Positions 40,534 through 47,425 of a stretch of DNA of 47,425 nucleotides are shown here, one piece after another. Both the position numbers and the translations under genes were made by a program. Each line of letters opens with the position of its first letter. Position 1 is the first letter of the stretch. The DNA is from Longibaculum muris (lineage in GTDB: Bacteria; Bacillota_I; Bacilli_A; Erysipelotrichales; Coprobacillaceae): assembly GCF_004343035.1 (NCBI RefSeq), contig NZ_SMCQ01000023.1, positions 1-47,425 on the forward strand. The letters are read 5' to 3'. The notes below the pieces were generated by a model. The model ran no database searches. It saw only the letters and a program-made list of their open reading frames with translations, and was not told the DNA's origin.

Positions 40534-41412
40534 TTACTTTTGTGATAAAGCAAACAAAATGGCGCCTAAAAGATTTGCTTCATTATGATATTGACATTGT
40601 TTAATTTCAGTCGTTAAAACATGTTGAAAACGTTTTGGCAAGAGTTCATTATATTTATCTTGAACTACTTGAATAAACCATTCTTCTTCAGAAATTCCAC
40701 CACCAATACAAATGACTTCTGGATTATAACAAAGAGTCAAAACATTTAAAACAAAACAAATATGTGTTACCCATTTATCCATAGCTTTGATTGCGATGGC
40801 ATCATGGTTAAGATACTTTTCACAAATAGTCTTTCCATATTTTTCTGGGTATAATGAAAGCTGATTATAAATATCGATAAGTGCACTCATTGATGCAAAG
40901 TGTGATGCACTTATGATCTTTCCATCGACAACATCAAATGGTAAACAAGATAATTCTCCTGCTATTGAATCATGACCATCAATAACTCCAAATTCATCAC
41001 ATAAGCAACCCCCAATCCCAGTTCCAATAATCATAAATGCTGATGATTTTGTTCCCTGAGCACTGCCTAATTTCAATTCGCAAAGACCAGCCGCTTTTGC
41101 ATCATTTATCGCATAGGTTGTTATTTTTAATCTTTTCATTATTTCTTGATTAATATATGTTTGATACATAATCTTTGTTCGTGGTGAAGTTTCTGTTAGT
41201 ACTTGTGACAAGTGGCTAATAACCCCTGGTGCACTTACACCAATCAGAGATAATTCATAACAATCAATATCTTGACATACATAGTCATAAAATTCATCAC
41301 TTGTTAGAAAATATTTTGTTTCTTTTTTCCATTTTTTTATAATTTCAAATTGTTGATTAACCAATGCATATTTGATAAATGTTCCACCAATATCTATTCC
41401 TAAATAATTCAT
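40534..41412 (-). CDS. ROK-family sugar kinase, possibly beta-glucoside kinase
   Basis: 292 residues. ATP-binding start YLGIDIGGTFIKYALV and the second motif MIIGTGIGGCLCDEFGVIDG are typical ROK; INDAKAAGL and CIGGGISEEEWF also fit. The usual zinc motif CxCGxxGCxE is missing after GELSCLPFDVV, as in some outlying ROK kinases. Next to a GH4 phospho-glucosidase it could phosphorylate a disaccharide before cleavage (BglK-like), but glucose or another sugar is possible. GGAGGTATTT precedes the start. A weak 5-bp hairpin plus seven T follows the stop. Confidence 0.85.
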   Translation of the reverse strand: MNYLGIDIGGTFIKYALVNQQFEIIKKWKKETKYFLTSDEFYDYVCQDIDCYELSLIGVSAPGVISHLSQVLTETSPRTKIMYQTYINQEIMKRLKITTYAINDAKAAGLCELKLGSAQGTKSSAFMIIGTGIGGCLCDEFGVIDGHDSIAGELSCLPFDVVDGKIISASHFASMSALIDIYNQLSLYPEKYGKTICEKYLNHDAIAIKAMDKWVTHICFVLNVLTLCYNPEVICIGGGISEEEWFIQVVQDKYNELLPKRFQHVLTTEIKQCQYHNEANLLGAILFALSQK

Positions 41413-41446
41413 AAATACCTCCTTATATCATTGCATCCAGTATGAT

Positions 41447-42349
41447 TCATTCATCGTCTTTTAAAATAGGATTATGAGATATTCTCCCTGATAGTTGTTC
41501 TCTTTTTTCATATATTCGAGAATATTTAATCTTATTTTCAAGATTCTTTTCATAATGCATATTAAAAACATTTGCATATAAAACATCAAACAAATACATA
41601 ACACATAGATTAAAGCTAAATGAACCTAGATTTTTTGTCATCTTTTCTCTTGTTGAAACATAGAGACAATCTTGGACCATATGAGATAATGTATTATTAC
41701 CATAGGAAGTTATACAAAAACATGGAATATGTCTAGCTTTAACATTTTGCGCAATTCTTATACAGCGACTTGTTTCTCCTGAATATGATACAAATAAAAA
41801 ACAAGAATTTTTTATATCACAATAGCAGCTTGTATAATAAAGGTCATCTTCACTCGTAAAAATAAAGACATGTTTGCCAATCTTTAACATCTTATCTTTA
41901 AAAGTATCACTTAATGATCTTTGGGCTCCTGATGAACATATATAAATATATTGAGCTTGTAATAATATATTGACACATTTTTGTAAAGAATCATGTTCAA
42001 TAAGAGACATACAATCTTTAAGTGTTTCTTCATATAAGACTTCTATTTTTTGAGCTATCACTGTATTTTTATCGTTACGTTCAAATGGATAATTTGGATC
42101 AATATGCTGAAAATGCGAAGAAAGATAGTTTAATTCTTCTAGGTATTGTTTTTTAAAGTCATTAAATCCACTAAATCCAAGCTGTTGACAAAAATGAACA
42201 ATTGTTGATGGAGCAACATAGATTTCTTTTGCAATGAAACGAACACTATCTTTTACAATGTTTTCTTGTCTTTGTAAAATATAGTTTGCGATTAAACATT
42301 CCGTTTGTGAAAATTGTGCTTTGTCTTGAAGTATGTCTTTCAAAAACAT
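41447..42349 (-). CDS. MurR/RpiR-family transcriptional regulator
   Basis: 300 residues. The N-terminal helix-turn-helix has FSQTECLIANYIL and RFIAKEIYVAPSTIVHFCQQLGFSGFNDFKKQY. The C-terminal SIS domain has YIYICSSGAQRSLSDTFKDKML and LFVSYSGETSRCIRIAQNVKARHIPCFCITSY, for sugar-phosphate sensing. It lies 34 bases upstream of the ROK gene, so it probably regulates the ROK-GH4 unit. AAAGGGATG precedes the start. Confidence 0.93.
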   Translation of the reverse strand: MFLKDILQDKAQFSQTECLIANYILQRQENIVKDSVRFIAKEIYVAPSTIVHFCQQLGFSGFNDFKKQYLEELNYLSSHFQHIDPNYPFERNDKNTVIAQKIEVLYEETLKDCMSLIEHDSLQKCVNILLQAQYIYICSSGAQRSLSDTFKDKMLKIGKHVFIFTSEDDLYYTSCYCDIKNSCFLFVSYSGETSRCIRIAQNVKARHIPCFCITSYGNNTLSHMVQDCLYVSTREKMTKNLGSFSFNLCVMYLFDVLYANVFNMHYEKNLENKIKYSRIYEKREQLSGRISHNPILKDDE

Positions 42350-42412
42350 ATTATCATCCCTTTACATTATACTTATTATTTATTATAACGTATTTAAAAT
42401 GATGATTGTATA

Positions 42413-43636
42413 TTATTTTGTTTCCCCTAAATATTTTTCGTTATGTTTTGTCAAAACAGCCTCACAAATTCTTTTTAGTCCTTCTAATAATATAGATTTA
42501 GGACAAGCTAAATTTAAGCGAATAAAACAATCTGAATTTTGAACAAACATATTTCCACCTTCTAATAATACTCCGGCACGATAAGCAAAAAATAAAGGTA
42601 AATTTTCGTCTGGTTCAAAATAGTTACTCAAATCAACCCATGCCAAATATGTTGCCTCAGAAATACGGAATTTAGCTTGAGGAAGATTCTCTTTAAGATA
42701 ATCTTGAGTGAGCTTAAAGTTATTATCTAAATAAACCTGTAATTCCTTTAACCATTCTTCTCCCTTCGCATAAGCACTTTGTGCAGCTGCAATACTTAAA
42801 GGATTATCAAAGTTATAATGACGACTTAACCAAATATTTCTTAATTTTTCATCTCTAATGATAACATTTGAAATCATAAGTCCAGCTAAATTAAATGTTT
42901 TTGTAGGTGCCATACATGTGATTAGCTTTTGATATGTAGGCATCACTTTCCCTAATGGAATATGTTTTTGACAAGTACGGATTAAATCACAATGGATTTC
43001 ATCAGAAATAACCCACAATTCATTTTCTTCAATAATCTTGGCTATTTTCATTAATTCTTCTTCTCTCCATACCCTTCCAGTTGGATTATGTGGATTACAT
43101 AAAATAAATAATTTTGTTTGAGGATCACTTGCCTTTTTAGCAAAATCTTCATAATCAATTGTATAATAACCATCTTGATTGATTAAATCACTGCACACAC
43201 TTTCACGTTCATTGAAATCTGCAGCATATTTGAAATATGCATAGGAAGGTGTTAAAAACAAAACTTTCTCATCCTTTTTGCATATATAATTGACAAGTTC
43301 ATAAAGTGCGGGAATAATTCCGTTTGACATAACGAGTTCCTTTTTTTCAAAACTCCAATCATAGCGTTTTTGACACCATGATACAAAGGCATCATAATAA
43401 TCATTTGAAAAGACTCTAGTATATCCAAAGATACGGTTTTTTAAACGTTCTTCGATTCCTTCTATAACCACATCTGGTGTTGCAAATTCCATATCTGCGA
43501 CCCACATTCTAATGAATTCTTCATCTTTATAGGGAAATTTCATACTTTCATCAGCATGGAATATATAATCACGAAAACCATCAGTATTCATTGCATTGGT
43601 ATGCTTTCTATCAATAATTTCATCAAAGTTGTACAT
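42413..43636 (-). CDS. MalY/PatB-type PLP C-S lyase (second copy)
   Basis: 407 residues. RMWVADMEFATPDVVIE, RIFGYTR, CNPHNPTGRVW, SDEIHCDLIR and APTKTFNLAGLM with the PLP lysine. Paralogue of 27755-28927, but it has a longer N-terminus (RKHTNAMNTDGFRDYIF). Because malY in E. coli modulates sugar regulation, its place upstream of an RpiR/ROK/GH4 set is suggestive but unproved. AAGGAGGAAAT precedes the start. Confidence 0.92.
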   Translation of the reverse strand: MYNFDEIIDRKHTNAMNTDGFRDYIFHADESMKFPYKDEEFIRMWVADMEFATPDVVIEGIEERLKNRIFGYTRVFSNDYYDAFVSWCQKRYDWSFEKKELVMSNGIIPALYELVNYICKKDEKVLFLTPSYAYFKYAADFNERESVCSDLINQDGYYTIDYEDFAKKASDPQTKLFILCNPHNPTGRVWREEELMKIAKIIEENELWVISDEIHCDLIRTCQKHIPLGKVMPTYQKLITCMAPTKTFNLAGLMISNVIIRDEKLRNIWLSRHYNFDNPLSIAAAQSAYAKGEEWLKELQVYLDNNFKLTQDYLKENLPQAKFRISEATYLAWVDLSNYFEPDENLPLFFAYRAGVLLEGGNMFVQNSDCFIRLNLACPKSILLEGLKRICEAVLTKHNEKYLGETK

Positions 43637-43863
43637 TTTTATTTCCTCCTTATTTCATGCAGCTGCTTTTGTATACAAGTCTATTTTATCAAGACATATT
43701 TATCTCGTCAAAAAGCTATATGTTTCATATGAATAGATTTTTTTGAAATAAGTTGATTGAGGATAGATATTTTAAGTTATCTATGGTAAAATTCTGATAA
43801 AGAAAAAAATATTTATTTTTTTCATTTATTTGTCTATTTTTAAGAAACTTGAGGTGAATATTA

Positions 43864-44571
43864 ATGAGTCAAATAAATCAAGAGATTGGTAAAAAAATTC
43901 GTATCTTTAGAAAAATGAGAAATTTAACGTTGGATGAACTTGCTTTAAAAATTTATAAAAGTAAATCGACAATTTCTAAATATGAAAAAGGTGAAATTGC
44001 AATAGATATTGAAACCCTATATGATATTGCAGATGCTTTGATGGTTAATGTTGAACAATTACTCTATGTTGAAAATAATATACCTTTATCTTCTCAATCG
44101 TTTCAAATTCCATCTTTTTTTGATGGTATATCTCAGTTCTATTCTTATCTTTATGATGGAAGAAGTCAGCAATTAATAAGATGTGTATTTGATGTTCTAT
44201 TTGAAGCAAAGACAAATCAATTTAAAGTAATGATGTATATGAATTTTAAAGATTTTAACAGTTATCAAAATTGTGAAAATACTTATTGGGGATATATGGA
44301 ACACTTTGATGCTTTAACAAATATTATTTTAACCAATCAAGATTCTCCAATGGAGAAAGCAAGTGTTCAAATCTTAGCTTCTTATTTAGATAATGATACA
44401 AAATATGGTTTATTTAATGGTTTCTCATCACGACCAATGATGCCGGTTGCTGCCAAAATGTTATTTTCAAAAAAGAAATTAAAAGAAGATCAAAATCTTA
44501 TTCAATTACTCAAGATTTCTAAAGAAGATATACGTCTTTTAAAATTATATAATATGATGTCTGTTATATAA
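43864..44571 (+). CDS. XRE-family helix-turn-helix regulator
   Basis: 235 residues. The N-terminal XRE domain is IGKKIRIFRKMRNLTLDELALKIYKSKSTISKYEKGEIAIDIETLYDIADAL. The C-terminal 165 residues (FFDGISQFYSYLYDGRSQQLIRCVFDVLFEAKTN..) are a soluble domain I do not recognise. It diverges from the PLP lyase gene across 227 bases, so it may control it. GAGGTGAATATTA precedes the start. Confidence 0.88.
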   Translation: MSQINQEIGKKIRIFRKMRNLTLDELALKIYKSKSTISKYEKGEIAIDIETLYDIADALMVNVEQLLYVENNIPLSSQSFQIPSFFDGISQFYSYLYDGRSQQLIRCVFDVLFEAKTNQFKVMMYMNFKDFNSYQNCENTYWGYMEHFDALTNIILTNQDSPMEKASVQILASYLDNDTKYGLFNGFSSRPMMPVAAKMLFSKKKLKEDQNLIQLLKISKEDIRLLKLYNMMSVI

Positions 44572-44581
44572 TTAATGATAT

Positions 44582-44618
44582 AAAAAATCAACTACCCTAA
44601 AAGATAGTTGATTTTTTT
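44582..44618. terminator. Bidirectional terminator between XRE and ptsI
   Basis: AAAAAATCAACTA and TAGTTGATTTTTTT pair around a 10-base loop between convergent genes. Confidence 0.9.
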
Positions 44619-44627
44619 AATTATATG

Positions 44628-46340
44628 TTATTTTGTTGCTTCTTCAACTAATGCAACAACTTCTTCCATTGTTCCACAGTTAATAGCTTTGTTAGCTAAT
44701 TCAGCCATTTCAGCTTGAGATAATCCTCTAATTAATTTTCTTTGAGCTAAAATTGATGTAGCAGACATTGAGAATTCATCAAGTCCTAATCCTAATAATA
44801 ATGGAGCAGCTAATGGTTCACCAGCCATTTCTCCACACATACCAGCCCATTTACCTTCTTTATGAGCAGAATCAATAACATGTTTAACTAAACGTAAAAT
44901 TGATGGATTAAATGGTTGATATAAGTAAGATACACCTGATGACATTCTGTCAGCAGCAAATGTATATTGAATTAAGTCATTTGTTCCAATTGAGAAGAAA
45001 TCAACTTCCTTAGCAAATTGATCAGCTAATACAGCAGCTGCAGGAATTTCAATCATGATACCAACTTGAATAGTATCTGAAACTTCTACACCTTCAGCAA
45101 TCAATTTTTCTTTTTCTTCCATTAAGATTCCTTTAGCTTTTCTAAATTCACCTAAAGCAGCAATCATAGGGAACATAATTCTTAAATCACCATGCACTGA
45201 AGCTCTAAGTAACGCTCTTAATTGAGTTCTAAAGATATCTTCTCTTTGGAAGCATAAACGAATTGCACGAACACCTAAGAATGGATTCATTTCTTTTGGT
45301 AAATCAATAGCTTCGATTTCTTTATCTCCACCGATATCTAAAGTTCTTACAACAACTGGTTTACCAGCCATACCTTCTAAGATTTCTTTATAAACTTCGT
45401 ATTGTTTATCTTCACTTGGTAATTCAGCAGATTCCATATATAAGAATTCAGTTCTGAATAATCCAACACCTTCTCCACCATTTTCCTTAACTCCTTCAAG
45501 GTCTTTTGGTGAACCAATGTTAGCAACTAATTCTACATGATGTCCATCAGTAGATACAGTTTTTTCATTAACTAATTTCTTTAATTCTTCACGATATGCT
45601 TTATATTCATCACGTTTTGTTGCATATTCTTTAATAGTTTCTTCATCAGGATTAATCATGACAACTCCTTCAATACCATCAAGAGCAATCATATCTCCAT
45701 CTTTCACTTCTTCTGTAATTGTTTTACAAGCAACAACAGCAGGGATTTCTAAACTTCTTGCCATAATTGCTGAGTGAGATGTTCTACCACCAATGTTAGT
45801 TGCAAAACCTCTTACTAAATTTTTATTTAATTGAGCTGTATCAGATGGTGTTAAATCATCAGCAATAATAACAACTTCTTCATCAATTAAAGCAGGATTA
45901 GGTAATGGTTTTCCTAATAAGTTAGCTAATAAACGACGAGAAACGTCTTTAATATCAGCTGCTCTTTCTCTAAAATATTCATCACCCATAGATTCGAACA
46001 TAGAAATAAACATAGCAGCAACTTCATCTAATGCAGCTGCAGCGTTACATTTTTCATTTCTAATTTTATCTTCTACTTGAGTTTTTAATTCAGGGTCAGA
46101 TAATACTAATGCATGTGCATCAAAAACTGCTGCTTCTTCTGCAGATAAGTTCTTAGAAGCTGCTTCTTTAATAACTTCTAATTCCTTTGCAGTGTGATCC
46201 ATTGCATCTTCATATGCTTTAATTTCTTTTTCTACGTCCTCAACAGTTACCTTTTCAACTGTTAAATCTGGCATAACTAATTTGTATGCTTTTGCAATAG
46301 CGATACCATTAGATGCCGCAATACCTTTTATCATTGTCAT
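44628..46340 (-). CDS. ptsI: PTS enzyme I (phosphoenolpyruvate-protein phosphotransferase)
   Basis: 570 residues, standard length. The phospho-accepting His189 is in [12 protein letters not shown]. The PEP-binding part has [40 protein letters not shown] and the catalytic-site [10 protein letters not shown]. It passes phosphate from PEP to HPr for all PTS sugars. Unusually for Firmicutes, no ptsH precedes it here; HPr must be elsewhere. GGAGGTAGG precedes the start. It is divergent from nagB. Confidence 0.98.
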   Translation of the reverse strand: MTMIKGIAASNGIAIAKAYKLVMPDLTVEKVTVEDVEKEIKAYEDAMDHTAKELEVIKEAASKNLSAEEAAVFDAHALVLSDPELKTQVEDKIRNEKCNAAAALDEVAAMFISMFESMGDEYFRERAADIKDVSRRLLANLLGKPLPNPALIDEEVVIIADDLTPSDTAQLNKNLVRGFATNIGGRTSHSAIMARSLEIPAVVACKTITEEVKDGDMIALDGIEGVVMINPDEETIKEYATKRDEYKAYREELKKLVNEKTVSTDGHHVELVANIGSPKDLEGVKENGGEGVGLFRTEFLYMESAELPSEDKQYEVYKEILEGMAGKPVVVRTLDIGGDKEIEAIDLPKEMNPFLGVRAIRLCFQREDIFRTQLRALLRASVHGDLRIMFPMIAALGEFRKAKGILMEEKEKLIAEGVEVSDTIQVGIMIEIPAAAVLADQFAKEVDFFSIGTNDLIQYTFAADRMSSGVSYLYQPFNPSILRLVKHVIDSAHKEGKWAGMCGEMAGEPLAAPLLLGLGLDEFSMSATSILAQRKLIRGLSQAEMAELANKAINCGTMEEVVALVEEATK

Positions 46341-46458
46341 TTTGACCTACCTCCATATAGTCCTATTTTACCTTATTTTGAGCATAAAATAAAGAATAAT
46401 TGTTGTTATTTAGTAAAATTTCATTAATTTAAAATTTTCAAAATATGAAAAAATAACC

Positions 46459-46487
46459 TTTTCATTTCGACCCCCTTGGTATATAAT
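46459..46487 (+). promoter_or_regulatory. Promoter of nagB
   Basis: TTTTCA (46459-46464), 17 bases, TATAAT (46482-46487), 27 bases before the ATG. Confidence 0.6.
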
Positions 46488-46514
46488 GATTATATAGATA
46501 TAGGAGGGACACAA

Positions 46515-47249
46515 ATGAAAGTCATTATTGTCAAAGATTATGAAGAAGCAAGTCAAAAAGCTTGTGAAATTATGTTGGACGTTGTAAAAAACAATCCAAA
46601 AGCAAATTTAGGTTTAGCAACAGGATCTACACCTATTAGAATGTATGAATTAATGAGAGAAGATCATAAGAAAAACGGGACTTCTTATAAAGACATTAAA
46701 TCATTCAACTTAGATGAATATTTTGGTCTTGATCAATCTCATCCTCAAAGTTATCACTATTTTATGTGCCATAACTTATTTGATGAACTTGATATTGATA
46801 TGAATAATGTTCATGTTCCAAAAGGAAAAGGTAACATTGATGAAGAATGTGATGCTTATAACAAATTATTGGAAGAAAATCCTATTGATATTCAATTATT
46901 AGGAATTGGTTCTAATGGACATATTGGTTTTAATGAACCAGGAACACCATTTGATTCAGTAACTCATAAAGTTGAATTAAAACAATCAACTATTGAAGAC
47001 AATGCTCGTTTATTCTTCAATGGAAAAATCGAAGATGTACCTACTCAAGCAGTAAGTATGGGAATTGCTAATATTATGAAAGCTAAAAAAGTTTTACTAA
47101 TTGCTTGTGGTGAAGGTAAAGCTAAAGCTATTTATGGTACTGTTGAAGGTCCTAAGACTGTAGATATCCCAGCTAGTGCTTTACAAGATCATCCTGATTG
47201 TACAATCATTGCTGATGAAGCAGCAGCTAAACTATTAACTAAAAAATAA
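46515..47249 (+). CDS. nagB: Glucosamine-6-phosphate deaminase
   Basis: 244 residues, normal for Gram-positive NagB. ATGSTPIRMYELM binds phosphate, SFNLDEYFGL carries the catalytic Asp, LGIGSNGHIGFNEPG the active-site Asp/His/Glu region. It converts glucosamine-6-phosphate to fructose-6-phosphate and ammonia. The ATG at 46515 has TAGGAGGGAC upstream; the frame extends 13 codons into the promoter. No nagA is adjacent in the window. A terminator follows. Confidence 0.97.
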   Translation: MKVIIVKDYEEASQKACEIMLDVVKNNPKANLGLATGSTPIRMYELMREDHKKNGTSYKDIKSFNLDEYFGLDQSHPQSYHYFMCHNLFDELDIDMNNVHVPKGKGNIDEECDAYNKLLEENPIDIQLLGIGSNGHIGFNEPGTPFDSVTHKVELKQSTIEDNARLFFNGKIEDVPTQAVSMGIANIMKAKKVLLIACGEGKAKAIYGTVEGPKTVDIPASALQDHPDCTIIADEAAAKLLTKK

Positions 47250-47255
47250 GATAAC

Positions 47256-47290
47256 AAAACACAGTGTTTATAAGAGCATTGTGTTTTTTT
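47256..47290 (+). terminator. Intrinsic terminator of nagB
   Basis: AACACAGTG and CATTGTGTT pair with one wobble around a 10-base loop and end in a run of T. Confidence 0.85.
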
Positions 47291-47331
47291 GTACCTAAAT
47301 TCAGAAAATAAACTTCAAATATAAATATAAA

Positions 47332-47363
47332 CAAAAAAAGAGAGATATCGGATGATATCCCTC
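47332..47363 (-). terminator. Minus-strand terminator near the window end
   Basis: GAGGGATATC and GATATCTCTC pair with one wobble around ATCC, followed on the minus strand by seven T. It ends a transcript entering from beyond the window's right edge; its likely source is the GC-richer tail. Confidence 0.75.
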
Positions 47364-47425
47364 AGGAGAACTGGCAGCTTGCTATTGTCGCAATCGCTCA
47401 CTATCTTCGCCGTTATGATGCTTAA
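47364..47425 (-). ncRNA. GC-richer tail, possible 3' end of a structured RNA
   Basis: The last 60 bases are about half G+C against a strongly AT-rich background, and stand directly before a minus-strand terminator. Short complementary pieces occur (GGC...GCC, TTGTCGCAA). No ribosome-binding site or long frame is seen on either strand. I do not recognise a specific RNA, and a gene 3' end is possible; the feature is cut by the window edge. Confidence 0.3.

Noticed and set aside
40338-40553. 71-codon minus-strand reading frame over the GH4 start and upstream region
   Set aside because: No ribosome-binding site, overlaps GH4 in another frame and lies over AT-rich regulatory DNA; a chance frame.
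43864-44571. XRE protein as an antitoxin or prophage repressor
   Set aside because: No toxin, integrase or phage genes nearby; it has a large C-terminal domain.
1-47425. CRISPR arrays, tRNA or rRNA genes, insertion sequences
   Set aside because: No regularly spaced repeats, no tRNA-like arms with T-loop sequence, no rRNA segments, and no transposase motifs were seen by eye.

Overview
The window is AT-rich DNA of a low-GC Gram-positive bacterium. AAGGAGG-type ribosome-binding sites, lipoboxes, a PTS enzyme I, CheC/CheD in place of CheB, and short gut-Firmicute families (DUF4860, DUF3737, DUF4177, CGGC) fit a gut Erysipelotrichia-like organism. That assignment is inference, since no rRNA or species marker is present. 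I recognise no tRNA, rRNA, CRISPR array, prophage or complete insertion sequence.

Layout. (1) 1-3.6 kb: methionine and redox housekeeping: metA, a Nim-like flavoprotein, a dGTPase-like HD hydrolase and a free-methionine-(R)-sulfoxide reductase. (2) 3.6-16.2 kb, minus strand: one 11-gene chemosensory operon. In transcription order it encodes a solute-binding lipoprotein, an orphan dCACHE-type membrane sensor, a dCACHE/degenerate-GGDEF/EAL protein, CheW, CheR, a CheY-MCP fusion, CheC, CheD, a response-regulator diguanylate cyclase, CheA and CheW. No flagellar gene and no CheB are present. (3) 16.3-18.9 kb: rarA, then a BTAD/SARP-type regulator whose C-terminal GGDEF-like domain has lost GGDEF but keeps an RxxD motif. 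(4) 19-23.5 kb: a compact type IV pilus-like operon: transglutaminase lipoprotein, GspF/PilC, four small single-pass membrane proteins and PilT.

(5) 23.6-27.7 kb: a HAD phosphatase, a zinc-macrodomain/SirTM ADP-ribosylation pair divergent from an HxlR regulator, and a ferredoxin-fused aldo/keto reductase with a MerR-type promoter. (6) 27.7-33.5 kb: a five-gene operon (small helical protein, flavodoxin-like reductase, cyclophilin-like lipoprotein, DUF3737, PLP C-S lyase) divergent from a LysR regulator; then MerR, GNAT and CGGC genes. (7) 33.5-35.4 kb: two paralogous diguanylate cyclases with a shared three-cysteine N-terminal motif, followed by a 0.4 kb gap that may hold a decayed gene. (8) 35.8-38.8 kb: PHP phosphatase, two HAD hydrolases and two small proteins. 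(9) 39-47.4 kb: GH4 phospho-glucosidase, ROK kinase, RpiR regulator, a second PLP lyase, an XRE regulator, ptsI and nagB, ending in a GC-richer tail with a minus-strand terminator.

Working model (inference). Sections 2-4 may form one surface-behaviour module. Extracellular ligands are read by the lipoprotein and the CACHE and MCP receptors and passed to CheA. CheA output and c-di-GMP (one response-regulator cyclase, one EAL protein, two nearby cyclases) could act on the pilus-like machine, with the BTAD regulator a candidate c-di-GMP reader. The most unusual local feature is a six-G tract at the CheY-MCP junction: one G fewer would separate cheY from mcp exactly.
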